Shown in pieces: positions 11,892 through 23,683 of a DNA stretch of 64,000 bases (positions are counted from its first letter, which is position 1; every line of letters starts with the position of its first letter). Position numbers and translations under genes: made by a program. The stretch comes from Rotaria socialis (taxonomy: Eukaryota; Rotifera; Eurotatoria; Philodinida; Philodinidae): contig CAJNYU010003513.1 in NCBI GenBank assembly GCA_905331475.1, positions 20,988 to 84,987 on the forward strand, read 5' to 3'. The notes beneath the pieces were generated by a model, which was not told where the DNA came from, searched no databases, and saw only the letters and a list, made by a program, of their open reading frames with translations.

Positions 11892-13314
11892 TAAGGTGCG
11901 TGAAAGGCAAAATTACAGTGGATTCTGTTTTCTCGTTCATACGTACATGATTTGATAGAGCTTGAACAGCTGATTCCGAATATATACTTTTTATTTCGAT
12001 TCGACCATTTTTTGGTTTAGAAAATCGTAAAAAACTAGAATGCCTAAAAAGTTCAATTTTTACTATGAAATATTTTTTTCTTTAGAAATTGCAGAATTTA
12101 GATATCAGAAATTTTGTGAACTTTTTGAAAGTGCTATATTCGGAATCAGCATGAAAAACTGAATAGAAAAATGTCATTTGATTAGAAATAGAGCTAATAG
12201 AACTAAACAAATTCTACCCTATATAAATAGGTTCATCAGGCTAAAAGTATGTATTAGTGAGTATTCTTGTAGACGTATCTAGTTTTTTGTAACAAGAGAT
12301 AGAAGCAACTGACTTATCTTGTTAGACTCAGTAGATCATGGGCTACAAAAGTTATTATTTTGTTTTTTAAAATTTTGTTCTATTCTCCAGAAAATTCAAG
12401 TTTCTTGCTCCACGGTAGTAAAATCAGAGAAAACAGTGAAAAAGGCGTTCGTACTTAGCTTTTTTACTAGCATAGTTCAGTTTTCAAGGTAAATGAATAT
12501 CATATTCACAATCAGCATGAAAAACTACACCAGGTCATGTCTTTTCTATTAAAAATATTTTCCAATGAAAAACATCCTGTAGTCCCCCTCAGGTCTATTT
12601 TGTTGAAAATTTGCCCGTACTCCCCTACAGGGTTGAATTTTCGTAAGAATTTTTTTTTCTAAAGTATACATGCTCAGGTGTAGTTTTTCTCGCTGATTGT
12701 GAATATGATATTTATTTATCTTGAAAACTGAACTATGCTAGTAAAAAAGCTAAGTACGAACGCCTTTTTCACTGTTTTCTCTGATTTTACTACCGTGGAG
12801 CAAGAAACTTGAATTTTCTGGAGAATAGAACAAAATTTTAAAAAACAAAATAATAACTTTTGTAGCCCATGATCTACTGAGTCTAACAAGATAAGTCAGT
12901 TGCTTCTATCTCTTGTTACAAAAAACTAGATAGGTTTACAAGAATACTCACTAATACATACTTTTAGCCTGATGAACCTATTTATATAGGGTAGAATTTT
13001 TTTAGTTCTATTAGCTCTATTTCTAATCAAATAACATTTTTCTATTCAGTTTTTCATGCTGATTCCGAATATAGCACTTTCAAAAAGTTCACAAAATTTC
13101 TGATATCTAAATTCTGCAATTTCTAAAGAAAAAAATATTTCATAGTAAAAATTGAACTTTTTAGGCATTCTAGTTTTTTACGATTTTCTAAACCAAAAAA
13201 TGGTCGAATCGAAATAAAAAGTATATATTCGGAATCAGCTGTTCAAGCTCTATCAAATCATGTACGTATGAACGAGAAAAAAATCCACTGTAATTTTGCC
13301 TTTCCCGCACCTTA
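11892..13314. mobile_element. 1.4-kb foldback element: two ~640-bp inverted arms
   Basis: The left arm (about 11892-12531) is repeated in reverse complement at about 12678-13314 with very few mismatches; the spacer is about 146 bp. The outer ends read TAAGGTGCG at the left and CGCACCTTA at the right, so TA dinucleotides at 11892-11893 and 13313-13314 could be a target duplication of the Tc1/mariner type. Inside each arm a smaller inverted pair (GCTGATTCCGAATATA near 11970 and its complement near 12137) is nested. No ORF for a transposase is present, so this is a non-autonomous foldback or long-TIR element. A transcript would form a long hairpin. Confidence 0.85.
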
Positions 13315-14829
13315 TTTACACTTGATCTTCTTGTTGTTCGCTCGTATTCATGGCCTTTCATTTAATCAAATTGGCATAGATGTTTCTAGTAGGAAGTTTT
13401 TCGATTCTTTTATGAAGGTCGTGTGTTAAATCAAGTGCGAAAATAGAATGTATTCGGACAAAGTGCATAAGGAACTAAAAAGACTGCGCGAAGAGAGTGT
13501 GAATGTCATAAAACATGCTTCATTTAGGGATTCATATTAACCGCCCAAAAGAACTAGGTAGAATGTCAAAATGGCATCAGCATGTTTCAGTGACTTGCGT
13601 GTCAAGTTGGACGAAATAGATTGAAAAAAAACTGTCTAGAGTATTAGCAATGATAGAAAAGAAGGAGACTGAAAAATAATAAAAAGCACTCGGTCCTCTA
13701 TTGCTTCTCAAGCATTCATGTAGTTTTCTCATAATACTAAACTATCGCACTCAACAAACATTATTCTTCTTATTTCTGTTTTAAAAGTCACAATAAATCA
13801 TTCCATTGACGAGATTTTTCTATTTTTTTCTTTTCTTAAAGCAATGAGTTATTAATATATTACTACAGAAACCATAACCCCGTTTCATGAATAGTAACGC
13901 GGAGCCAGGAAGATCTTCTTGTGAACAAAGAAGCAGCGGAGACGAACTACATCTCTAAACTGAAAAAAAACATATTGTTTCAATATTAATGATAAATCTT
14001 TTAGATTCTGCGGTGAAAATCAAAGGTCTCTACATGGGACTCAACCGCTTCCATCATTTCGTGGGTGAACTGTTATGCACGATCAAAAGAATTTCCTTTT
14101 TATTTAATCTCTTTCTTTATGTCCATTTGTCGCACACTCAAGTGGAAACGTTACAATCGTATTTCATCTTTTACTGTCGTTTGCGTACAACGTGTTACAT
14201 TCCTTAATCTATTCTGAAAATTCTAACTTCAGAAGATAGCAGAACAAACATCGAGTGCTTTTCATGATTGTATCTGCTACTGTATATGTCATATAGATAA
14301 TATTTCACTCGATGCTGACACAAACTTCTAACAATTTCAAATAATTATCGTATTTGAATAAGACTGCTAGACAATATCAAATGAGTATTGAATCGTTGTA
14401 AGATTTGTGATGATTCATTTTTGTACAAAGAGTTTCAAACTCAGCTCTGTCGAAACAAGGAAGTACCTGTTTTGATTAAATCGAACAAAGATTTTTCACA
14501 ACAGAACGAAAGAGTGAGTCATGCGCGAGTAGATGTCATTATATTGACTATACTGTTTTCCTCATGAAAACTATAGCTATGCAACTATATACATACAGCC
14601 AACAGAATTTTTAGTCAATGACGTTAAACACGATAAACTATTCTTAGTCAGAATAAGAAAAGCTATAGCACAAAATAAAAATGATAAGCACGTCACCTTT
14701 TCGATAGATATAATATCGCATCAAGTACTATGCAAGCATGATGATTCATGTGCTGATAATAGAAACGTAAGATACGAAGGGATACAGCTGATTCAGAATC
14801 AAATGCGAGTAAAAATTTTAAAAAACTAG
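13315..14829. other. Intergenic, no gene seen
   Basis: AT-rich. The longest open frame (13989-14207) has no family features and no splice partners. Near 14785 a CAGCTGATTCAGAATC stretch resembles a motif of the foldback element one mismatch away, possibly a relic. Confidence 0.45.
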
Positions 14830-14836
14830 CATTTTC

Positions 14837-15832
14837 TTGCCGTCAAAATGTCAATACTCTAGGAATAAGTTTGGTACACAAACGTTCATCAGGCCAAAAC
14901 ATATCATTACTGAAGAAGTCAAAAAGCAACAAATGCAAAGTCCTCTTCCACAAGTAAAGTTGAAGGCGCACAATTTCGCTTATTCAGATCCATGCAATCT
15001 ATCATCTCGTACTCAATGTGAGTTCTTCATGTATAGAGATACAATGATTCTAGTTCCCATTGGACGGCATCGTTTTCATTTTCTTTTTAATTTTGAAGAT
15101 AAACATGTTGTATTTGAACGGCACGATCGGGAAACACTTTCGGTTCAAGCCAAAACTCTATTTAATTCCCGAATGATTTTTGAAAGCGATGCTGAACTAG
15201 AATGGCTACTCGAAAATGTACATAGTACAATGATTTCAATAAAAATTAATGATGATCCCTATGAAATCAACAGCAATTATGTTCTCAGGTTTGCGGTGAG
15301 TTTTTCTCTTTAGAAATCTCGACAAAGATTAATCCTTCCATAGTGACAGTCAGCGGTTTGTTCTTGTTCTTCATGGTTTTGATGAAACCGAGAGTTGGAC
15401 AACGTAAATTTATCTTCCTATTTCTTTCACATTCATCAAATTAATACTTATTCTAGCTGGACGAAAATGATTCAGCCACTGAGCCAACGATACTCCTATT
15501 CAGTTATTTTTGTCGATTTACCGGGTTTCGGTCGATCAAGTGGACGTGATTCAAATCAAACGAGCTGGAAACGAAATGGACCAGAGATTATCATTGCTAT
15601 TCTATCTAGTTTTCACATTGAAAGCCCTGTCAACATATTGGCTACCTGTGGTATAGGAATCTTATTTTTGTTTTATCTATGTATTAGAGTTTATCCAATA
15701 CTAGGAGGATCAGCTACAATAGTGCGCACCATCAATCGATATCCTGCATGGTTTCGTGATCGTAATCTTATCTTTACAAATTCTGTGATAGGTGATTTTG
15801 GTGAATCAAAAGTCGGAGTAAGATCTTTTTAG
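14837..15832 (+). CDS. Alpha/beta-hydrolase-like protein (5' end unresolved)
   Basis: Three exons are visible: one open from a possible acceptor at 14829 to about 15289, a second about 15345-15402 and a third about 15458-15832. Splicing joins FVLVLHGFDETESWTTWTK to LSQRYSYSVIFVDLPGFGRSSG; both are alpha/beta-hydrolase landmarks (oxyanion HG and the DLPGFG strand-loop). At the nucleophile elbow, where the family has G-x-S-x-G, the sequence is LATCGIGILF, so a cysteine replaces the usual serine and the first glycine is alanine. The preceding ~150 residues are not recognised. No good ATG begins the first exon, so an upstream exon is likely. The stop at 15832 comes before the expected catalytic His region; the gene may be truncated or continue past an unseen intron. 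Confidence 0.55.
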
Positions 15833-15971
15833 ATTGAATGAAAACGGAACTGTACTTATAGTAGAGAAAGGTCTATTATTTTCAGTATCATATTCAAATA
15901 CATTCGAGATTTAATCGATCCATTTCATTGTGAATTTTCATAATTCATCATATTCTTTTCTTATGTAAACT

Positions 15972-16089
15972 TTATTTAGTATTTTGTTCTAATTTGGATA
16001 AAATTTCTTGAATGGTTTTTTGTAATGATGTACCAGTCGTATTAAGACAAGAGAGCCATGAATAATCTATTTGATCGAATATCTCGAAT
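15972..16089 (-). pseudogene. 3'-terminal exon fragment, P-loop-kinase-like
   Basis: On the minus strand an acceptor (TTAG) at 16091-16090 opens a 39-codon frame ending at TAA 15974-15972. The end SCLNTTGTSLQKTIQEIL resembles the C-terminal helix of small P-loop nucleoside/metabolite kinases. No upstream exon is seen: the left edge of the 2.6-kb duplication begins about 130 bp away. I read it as a gene tail cut off by rearrangement. Family assignment is weak. Confidence 0.3.
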
Positions 16090-16230
16090 CTAATTTAGGA
16101 TTTTGAAAAAAATTTAACACAATTTAACATTCATATCATCGTACATTGGTTTCCTGATGAAGATCATACCCATCATTGTGTGGTATTTGTAGCTCTTTCT
16201 TTTTGACGATTGTTTTAAATTCATTGTTTT

Positions 16231-16467
16231 ATGATTAAAAATCTAAAGGCATACAAACGGTGGAACAAGTTACGGCAGTCCGGATTTCGCCATGTACAAC
16301 TCATTGACTTTGATCCTGTGAAACAAACATCACAACTTGTCTACCCTGAAGTAAGAGTGCTGAATATTGGCCGTTGCTCATTCAAACATAAGGCAATAGT
16401 GTATCAACTCAGTGAAGAATATATCCAGCAGATTATCAATACTCTATCAGCAGGAAACGACAGTTAA
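16231..16467 (+). pseudogene. 78-codon ORF, probable orphan 3' exon (copy A)
   Basis: Open frame starting at the very edge of the duplicated block and ending in NTLSAGNDS. It contains RWNKLRQSGFRHVQLIDFD and VRVLNIGRCSFKHKAIVYQL. The reading frame is kept in copy B with five or six substitutions. Because the open frame begins where the duplication begins, it looks like the last exon of a gene whose other exons were left behind. I do not recognise the family. Whether it is translated is unknown. Confidence 0.4.
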
Positions 16468-16809
16468 CAGTTCACTATTTTGAATGTAAAGACAGCCGAT
16501 ATTTAATGTATTCTGATTTGAACTGTTGTTTATAAGTTTCTATTTAAATAAATTAAAGTGTGCAAGACTTGTTAAGTTGTTCTGGAAAATATATTTCTCC
16601 CTTGTTAATTGTGTGTATGTAGATCTTCTTGTCATCCGTGCTCAACGCTGTCAGATTCCTCTGTCATCTGTAGAAAACTTGATACGATGTTCAGATCGAC
16701 AAATCAATCTCGATTATGACTTTAATATTTAAAAAACAGTAAAGCTCCCATAAAAATACTGTATAGTTCATACAGTGATAATTGTTCAAGAACAAGAATC
16801 AACTGAGAA

Positions 16810-18183
16810 CTATAAGAGCACTGATAGTAATGTCCATATATCTGCGAGAAGACTTTTCCAGAATCCTTCATACACCGATGTAGTGCTACTGCTGATGCTG
16901 CTGCTCGTGTTACTATTGGTTTTGGTGTAGCCTATGTAGTCTAAAATGGCAGTTTGAAGTTGTTTACGTGTATTCAGTAAGCCAACTGTAGGAAATGAGA
17001 AACCAGTTAAATTTCGAAAATATGTCTGATAAAATCTATTATTGGCTAAGAGTGGATCGTCATAGGCACTCTTGGACATAGGAAGCAAGTAACGAGGAAT
17101 GCTACCTGGTTTGTCACCACTACCAACTACGACTGCTTGCATTCGAGGTGTGCCCATGAATTCAGCAAATAAACGAGAAGCATTCAACACGTCGGCAGAC
17201 ATGTTTCTTCGAAAAACAAATGCATCTGTAAAAAACAGAGGCTGATTATGAGCAGTGCCTATCGGTAGAGGTATAAGTTTGATATTGTTGTAATCGTATA
17301 AGTTGCCATCTTTTAGAATGTAAAAGAGTTGTTCCGAATAGGCAAACATCGCTGTAGTCTTATTTTGTGCGAACAATATAGCTGGCATATTTTGATATTT
17401 TCTAAAGGTCCCATCGAGACAATGATTCTCTCCTCGCGAACGATTGCATAGTCCAGCTAACTTGAGTATATTTTCGAAAGAGCTCTTCGTGTATCCATGT
17501 AGAGCGTATGCAACTGTTTCAGCTGAAGAGTTACTACTACCTTGATAGCTGTTAATCCATAAAGCCGGTAGTCCCCAACTCGAATCCATGTTTCCTGCTA
17601 GGCGATAATCATCTGTGGGCGAATCTCCCAGAATCGTCATGAGCTGATCGATTGTACTCACGGTAGCTATTCGTACGTCACGAGTAAACAGAAAATATGC
17701 GCACATAAGATGTGGAAAACCATATACAGCATTATTGATATGTACTGCCATGTTAGCAATGGTATGCCAATCAGCCTGGTTAGTTGAATTAATAAATTGT
17801 GGGGCTACGAGACCAATATTAACAAGATCACCTAGAAGTACAGCATCGATTTCGACAATATCATATCCAGTTCCATCAGCCATGAGCCATTTAGAAAGTA
17901 AATCTAGATCGTAGAAATTATCATTAATACTAAGTGGGCGCAGTTGAAGGGCAATATCAGGATACACTTTATTAAACTCATCTGTAATGAATTGAAGTAG
18001 ACCTGTATTGTTGTCATCACCTGCGTCAGGTATAAATGGATATAGAGCTACTTTAAGTGTAATCTTGTTCATTGTGCTTGTGTCTTTACTTGATATCGTA
18101 TTTGAGGACGATTCCGACACCAACACATTGATTTGAAACACAAAAAGAATCAGCCATATAGAAATAACTTCTCTGACGTGCAT
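16810..18183 (-). CDS. Thiaminase I-like secreted protein, copy A
   Basis: 457-residue intronless protein. Residues 1-23 form a signal peptide. From residue 42 it follows thiaminase I, a bacterial enzyme with a type-2 periplasmic-binding-protein fold that swaps the thiazole of thiamin for another nucleophile. LKVALYPFIPD (43-53) matches the first strand with its conserved Tyr48. YDIVEID (107-113) carries the substrate Asp113. AVYGFPHLMCAYFLF (152-166) places Cys161 where the family has its nucleophile. AYSEQL places Glu284 as the general base and LFFTDAF places Asp320. These are the positions known to matter in the Bacillus/Paenibacillus enzyme. Several N-x-S/T sites and a Ser/Thr-rich tail before a hydrophobic C-terminus (about 445-457) suggest export, perhaps surface attachment. 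General solute-binding protein is the alternative, but the catalytic set favours thiaminase. Confidence 0.8.
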   Translation of the reverse strand: MHVREVISIWLILFVFQINVLVSESSSNTISSKDTSTMNKITLKVALYPFIPDAGDDNNTGLLQFITDEFNKVYPDIALQLRPLSINDNFYDLDLLSKWLMADGTGYDIVEIDAVLLGDLVNIGLVAPQFINSTNQADWHTIANMAVHINNAVYGFPHLMCAYFLFTRDVRIATVSTIDQLMTILGDSPTDDYRLAGNMDSSWGLPALWINSYQGSSNSSAETVAYALHGYTKSSFENILKLAGLCNRSRGENHCLDGTFRKYQNMPAILFAQNKTTAMFAYSEQLFYILKDGNLYDYNNIKLIPLPIGTAHNQPLFFTDAFVFRRNMSADVLNASRLFAEFMGTPRMQAVVVGSGDKPGSIPRYLLPMSKSAYDDPLLANNRFYQTYFRNLTGFSFPTVGLLNTRKQLQTAILDYIGYTKTNSNTSSSISSSTTSVYEGFWKSLLADIWTLLSVLL

Positions 18184-18794
18184 TATTAAGTATTAGAAGA
18201 GAAAATAAGGTATGAAGAGAACAAAAATTATGAAAGGCTTGTGTGACTCGTTATCAAAAACAAATACGAGAGCTTACTGTCACATGAGTGAGACTGATGC
18301 AAGAATTAAAAACCACGTTTCTAATAATACGATATGTTGAAGTACTTGAAACAGTCTGTTCTGATTATAAAAAGTATTCTCGTAACTGATTGTATGTGCA
18401 TGGTTCTTGTGTTGTCGAGAATTTTAATGATAAATAGACCACACCTGTTCTGGTCTCGATTTATTTTACTGAATAATACCATTCAACTTTATCACTTTAA
18501 CGTAAGAAAGCATTACGAAGGTAATGAAGGATCGCGAGTTTAAAACAATAAATCTAATGACGACACGTTGCAATCTGGCAGAAATAAAAGTTTTATCATG
18601 CACCTTGTTTCTTTTCTTTTCATTTTTTTATCTACTTCCCCTTGTTAGAAATCATGAAAGAATAAGAATAAACTTTGATAGGAAGAAAATAAAAGATATT
18701 TCTAATTTCACACGATTTCCATACGACCAGATTTTCTATAGACAACTATTGTAGTTAAAATTAACACCGAAACTTTCCATAACATTATTCATTA

Positions 18795-20917
18795 TTGACG
18801 TGTACGTTTATTCGATGATAGATTTATTCTTCAGTGGCTACCATCGAACTATCAATACTGCTTGCTTTAGAATAAAGATAATCAAGTAGTAAAAAAATTA
18901 ACTCAAGCAATTATGTAACATTTTGCAAATTTATCTGTATCCATTGAATTCAAGGGACTCGAATAATTCAATGATTAGTAAACTCATATATTTCATAATT
19001 AGCACAACGAGTTCTACATACAAAACAACTTTCTGGTAGCGATGTACTTTTTGTCATTGACTATCCATGAAAATATTCATCTACAATACGATTCGTAATC
19101 CTTTTGTCGTTGGTAGGTATCATCTTTGATAAAATGTTCAAATATTGCTAAAAGAATATCAAAGTTTTTTGGCCTGAATCAAATTTGTCTCATTAATCCT
19201 CGTAAAGAGCTCTATTTTTGTGAAATAGTTGAAACACTTGGAAATGCTTAACATTATGAATTCTCATTAAAATATGATACTCAATATTCATCAAAATACG
19301 CTTTTTATAAGAATTAAGGAGAGGTAGTATGACCAAAAATTCGAATGATGCTTCAGTTCGGATCGAAAATTCACCGGATTTTTGGATGGGACCAAAAAAT
19401 CTTGTAACCCCATTTTTAGTAGTTAGTCCAGTATGAATATTGTATCTAATCTTATTTTCAATAGAATTTCTACTGCATACGGTATTTTGAGTACTATCGA
19501 TTATGAGAAAGAAAATCTTCATAAGATGGTTGTTTACAGGTTTTGAAACCACTGAATATGTGTTCAATGATCCGGATTAGTCATCAAGATAGTAAACCAA
19601 TTTATTCGATAAATAAAATCAAGCAAAAGTATTATAATTAAATTTTTCATGCGCTGTGTTTAATATTATTGTTATTGTATCCACCAACATCAAAAATCGA
19701 GAGGAAATTTTTTTCTTAGAGTTTTAGCAAAAGACATGAGATAATCTTTTCTTTTCAGAAATCTTTCCTAAAAGACAGAAATCTCACTTAATCAATTTAT
19801 CTTTTTTTTCTCATAAAATCTAGCAGATGGTTGATTTGTCTTCGGTTGAATAACTACATCAACCTTTTCCAGACGAAAATATATTTCCAAGCAAATAATT
19901 ATTTCGACATTTAATCTAACTGGTTTTTCTGTCACTATTCTGATTGAACATTGCATTATCGATTAGGAATTTATTCATCATGAAAAATTAGCCATTTTCT
20001 CCTGTCTCCAACTTTGTTTCTATGGTTCATCAGCGACAAAAAAAAGTTATAGCTCTCATCTAGGTTGATTATCCAAATTTGAATAATCTTCCATAAATAT
20101 ATCCATTTGCTAACCACTGATATTGAGTAATAGTAATAACGATGAAATGCAATTCTATGCTGAAACATGTTTTTCAAATTGGTCTGGTATGTATTCGTCT
20201 ATCGCACTGAGAAAGAATACCATCGAAACATCATTCAACCAAATAAAGTCAAATAGGGGCAAAATCTAAAGAAAGATCTATAAACAAAAATTAATAAAGA
20301 CTTGCAATACGACTAATTACTCAATTAGAAATGTAGCTATATGATATTCTCAAAAAGCTGACAAAGGATTGCAGAACATCTGTTTTAAATTTGAAAATGT
20401 TAGATTCGATGCCATAAAAATTTTCCAATATAAACACCACAACCTTGAATTGTTAACGTTCATAATAAGGCAACTGTCGGGATGATTGAGAAATATATGA
20501 TGCTTTTTAGCTATTGAACAGCATGCAAGATTGTATATCTATGCAAGACGGGAGTTTTACAGTATTTATGGTTTATTTTATTTCTATTGAAAGTGAGTGT
20601 AATAATACATAAATAGATACATACAACGATGATTTTTACCAGTTCGATAAAAATCTTCCAAATCCGAGTTGTATTTAAATTGTATGAGAGGTGATTGTTT
20701 GTTTCTCTGTACTCACTTCAATCAACTCTATATGAACGGACGGACAAAATTGATTTATCCATTCACGAGCAAACTTGACTAGAATTCAATATTTATGATG
20801 TAATAGTTCAACAAAGTCATTGTGGACGGCGAAGAAAACATGTATAATGATTGAACTTTATTGACACGCAGCTATTTCTGCTTTTGGGTATTATGAAAAT
20901 TCAACATTACAGCACGC
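18795..20917. other. Intergenic, no gene seen
   Basis: AT-rich sequence right of duplication copy A. An open frame at 19193-19567 (-) has no signal, domain or splice partner that I can name. No repeats noted. Confidence 0.45.
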
Positions 20918-23683
20918 ATGAATAATTCAATTGTTAAGATTGTTGATCTACCTGATGAAATTTTGGTTATGTACTATTTTCAAAAAACTACATAATTTTG
21001 ATGTATTATATTCACTTGTGGGTGTCAATAAAAAAACTCAATAACGTGGCATGTGATGTTACTTTCACTCGATCTATTGAGCTAACGACGATATCATTTG
21101 ATAAAGCCGATGATTCAAGAATTAATGCTATACTTGATCGATTTTGTATGGACATATTATCTCGAATTCAAAAGAGAATGAAATGTCTTACTATTCAAGC
21201 ATGTTTCTTACAACGTGCTTATTATGCTAGCGATTATCTTAACTTACGCAGCATTACTATCGTCAATCTCGAACTCAAAATGGCTCCTAGTATTTTCCTA
21301 GTATGTCACTTGATCACTCGATATTTAATGAATAGGAAAATTTCTTATGCTTGTTGTATATTTTTAGAAAAGTCATCATTTATTCACGCCTTCAAAGACC
21401 AAATAACACATAAGTGTGAAAATTAGTGACGAAACTCGGAATGAATTGAGGCTGAAATTACTAATTGATATTTATAATTGTATTTTCGCCTTGACAGCAA
21501 ACCTAAAATATTTGGATTTGAGTGTCAAGGACAACTATTTCTTTCGACGACCATTACTCAGCGGTTTACCTTCTACTACATTTTCTTCGTTCAGTATTGT
21601 TCATCTAAATATTAAAATGAACGATTTTGACGATTGTCGTTATCTACTTGATGGTCGTCTGACTCAATTACATACATTTATTGCCAATATCATTGTCTAT
21701 TTTCTGTTAGTTTTTTCAAACAGAAGAGAAATGAGAAAAAAAGATTTAGTGATGATCTTTGTAGTATAAAGATACTCTTTCTGATGGTGTATCGGGATTT
21801 ACATTTACTCTTGATATTTGTACCGAATGAAGCTTTTTCTGAAGAAGTCTAAGTAATTTGATCGATTTACAACGATAAAATATATTTTTTCAATTGTTTT
21901 CCATCGGTTTAAATTTTACGATGAAACATACTTCCACGAAGTATCGAAAAAAAGAATTCAGTTCATGGATGATTTTTGGAGATGGCGGCTGATATTCTGG
22001 TACACTGTTGAATCATGCAAAAGCTTCATGTTGCAAACTATTTCGAAATATGAGTCAAAAATAGATCCAAAAATTTTTTGCCAAAGTTGATATCAATAGA
22101 GCTTTTGACACGCTACATTTTCGGGTCTGTTTTATTCAAATTTGATTGATTTACCTAGAGAAATACAGATTTTTCAAGTTGCATAAATGGTGCAAGACTT
22201 TTTTCTAAAGAGGTGTTGGTTTGTGACTTTTCATCTGTTCCAGATTCGTTCTGGAAAAATATGTCTCATACAAAATTGGTAGTTCAGACATTGCTCTTTT
22301 CAACAGAAAAAATTTCGTTGCTTTGCAAATGACTAAGACGATCTAACAGAGTTTGATATTTTCGCATCGCATGTGATGTATGTCACTCATTTATATGTTT
22401 GTGATTACTTTTGAGTCATTTTTCAATATTTAGATGTTTGGATATTAGTTGTTGCATTTTAAAATCCTTCAGACAATCCAAAAAAAGAGTAGCTATTTTT
22501 GAAATCATTTATACAAATTAGATAAAAAATAATTTCTATGAATATTAATATATTTCAGCGATTTTCAGTTATTCTAATGTAACAATCTGATCGTTTCAGA
22601 AATTATGGGAATATTTCTGATCTAGGAGTCTTTTACTTAATAATAGAGAAGTGACTAATAGACTAGAAGATTAATTGATGAAAAAGAAATCAGTCTCGGT
22701 CTTGAATACAATTTTGATTTTATAATCTGAGATATTACATCGAGAAGCATCTAATTGATTCAATCTATCATTGAGTAAAAGATTAGCGTGGTTTTACTGA
22801 GTATTTTTTCTATTTTGACTTTTTTTTATAGAGTAATCTACTTAAACTCAAGTGTTTTCGCTGTATGCATATCTTCCAACAACTGAATTTGACAACGAAG
22901 TTGTGCCGTTTCTTCGTCGAATGTCACATTTGGAGAAGCTCACATTATCTCTTGGTGTTCGTGGTCGAAGTGCGTTCATTGATGGAATTCACTTGGATAA
23001 CTGTACACTTAGTCGATTGCCACATCTGCATACATTTGTCTTCGACATCATTACCGACTTTGTCAGGAGCACCGGACACTTCGAAGCATCTGCTGATCAT
23101 ATTCGGCGCACGTTCATTCAAAGAGGGCATCATGCTAATTGCTATATCGACTATCATCATAGTAATATGCGCCGATGTCATGCTTATTCTGTTCCATTGA
23201 AAATGGAATGTATGTCATATTTCGCTCGGTTTTCCTGGTGGTGCGTTCATAAATGTTCGCATTCTGAGTATGGCCGATGACTCTCATCCTTTCGAACATA
23301 ATTTCTTTGCTCAGATTTCACGCTCATTTTCATTACTTAGTCGTCTGATTCTTACAAATACAACACCACAAAAGGAGAAACAGTCACACCAGTTAGTGAA
23401 GCTTGAAGAAGTATCCTCAGTTATTGAGTATTCTCGTCTCGCCGAACTTGACTGTATCCATGTACATATCGATTATGTGGAACAGTTTCTTTCTAACGTC
23501 AATACATGTCTACCTTGCCTTCGCAAACTTCATGCTCAATATGAACACTTAGTAACTGTCACAGAAAATTTTACAAGAAATACAACACGTATGAATTGTG
23601 TGAAATTGAAGCATATTACATCTGATGATAACGTGGCAATGGCGCGTTCGAAAGACTTCTATCTCTATTTTCCTTTACTGTAA
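20918..23683 (+). pseudogene. Decayed F-box/leucine-rich-repeat gene
   Basis: ATG at 20918 opens VKIVDLPDEILV, the start of an F-box, and FDVLYSLVGVNKKLNN continues it, but the frame has to change near 20975 and again in the A-run near 21030, and stops intervene. Downstream pieces in several frames give LRR-like stretches: LKYLDLSV (near 21500), VHLNIKMNDFDDCRYLLDG, LRRMSHLEKLTLSLGV (near 22930), LSRLPHLHTFVFDIITDF and, after another shift near 23060, a long C-terminal segment ending at 23683. About 1 kb (21770-22840) between the two LRR parts is non-coding and may be an insertion. F-box proteins recruit substrates to SCF ubiquitin ligases. With at least three frame breaks this copy should be dead. 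Confidence 0.65.

Larger units (their letters stand above)
16217..18794. repeat. Segmental duplication, copy A (2.6 kb)
   Basis: Matches 33615-36209 in the same orientation across its whole length, with scattered substitutions and a few small indels (copy B has about 16 extra bases near 35868). Similarity starts at AAATTCATTGTTTT and stops after AACATTATTCATTA in both copies. It includes the 78-codon ORF and the thiaminase-like gene plus about 600 bp upstream of the latter. Confidence 0.92.

Noticed and set aside
13989-14207. 72-codon frame between the foldback element and the hydrolase-like gene
   Set aside because: No upstream or downstream exon fits and no motif is seen.
19193-19567. 124-codon open frame on the minus strand
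   Set aside because: No domain, no signal, no splice partner, and AT-rich sequence gives such frames by chance.
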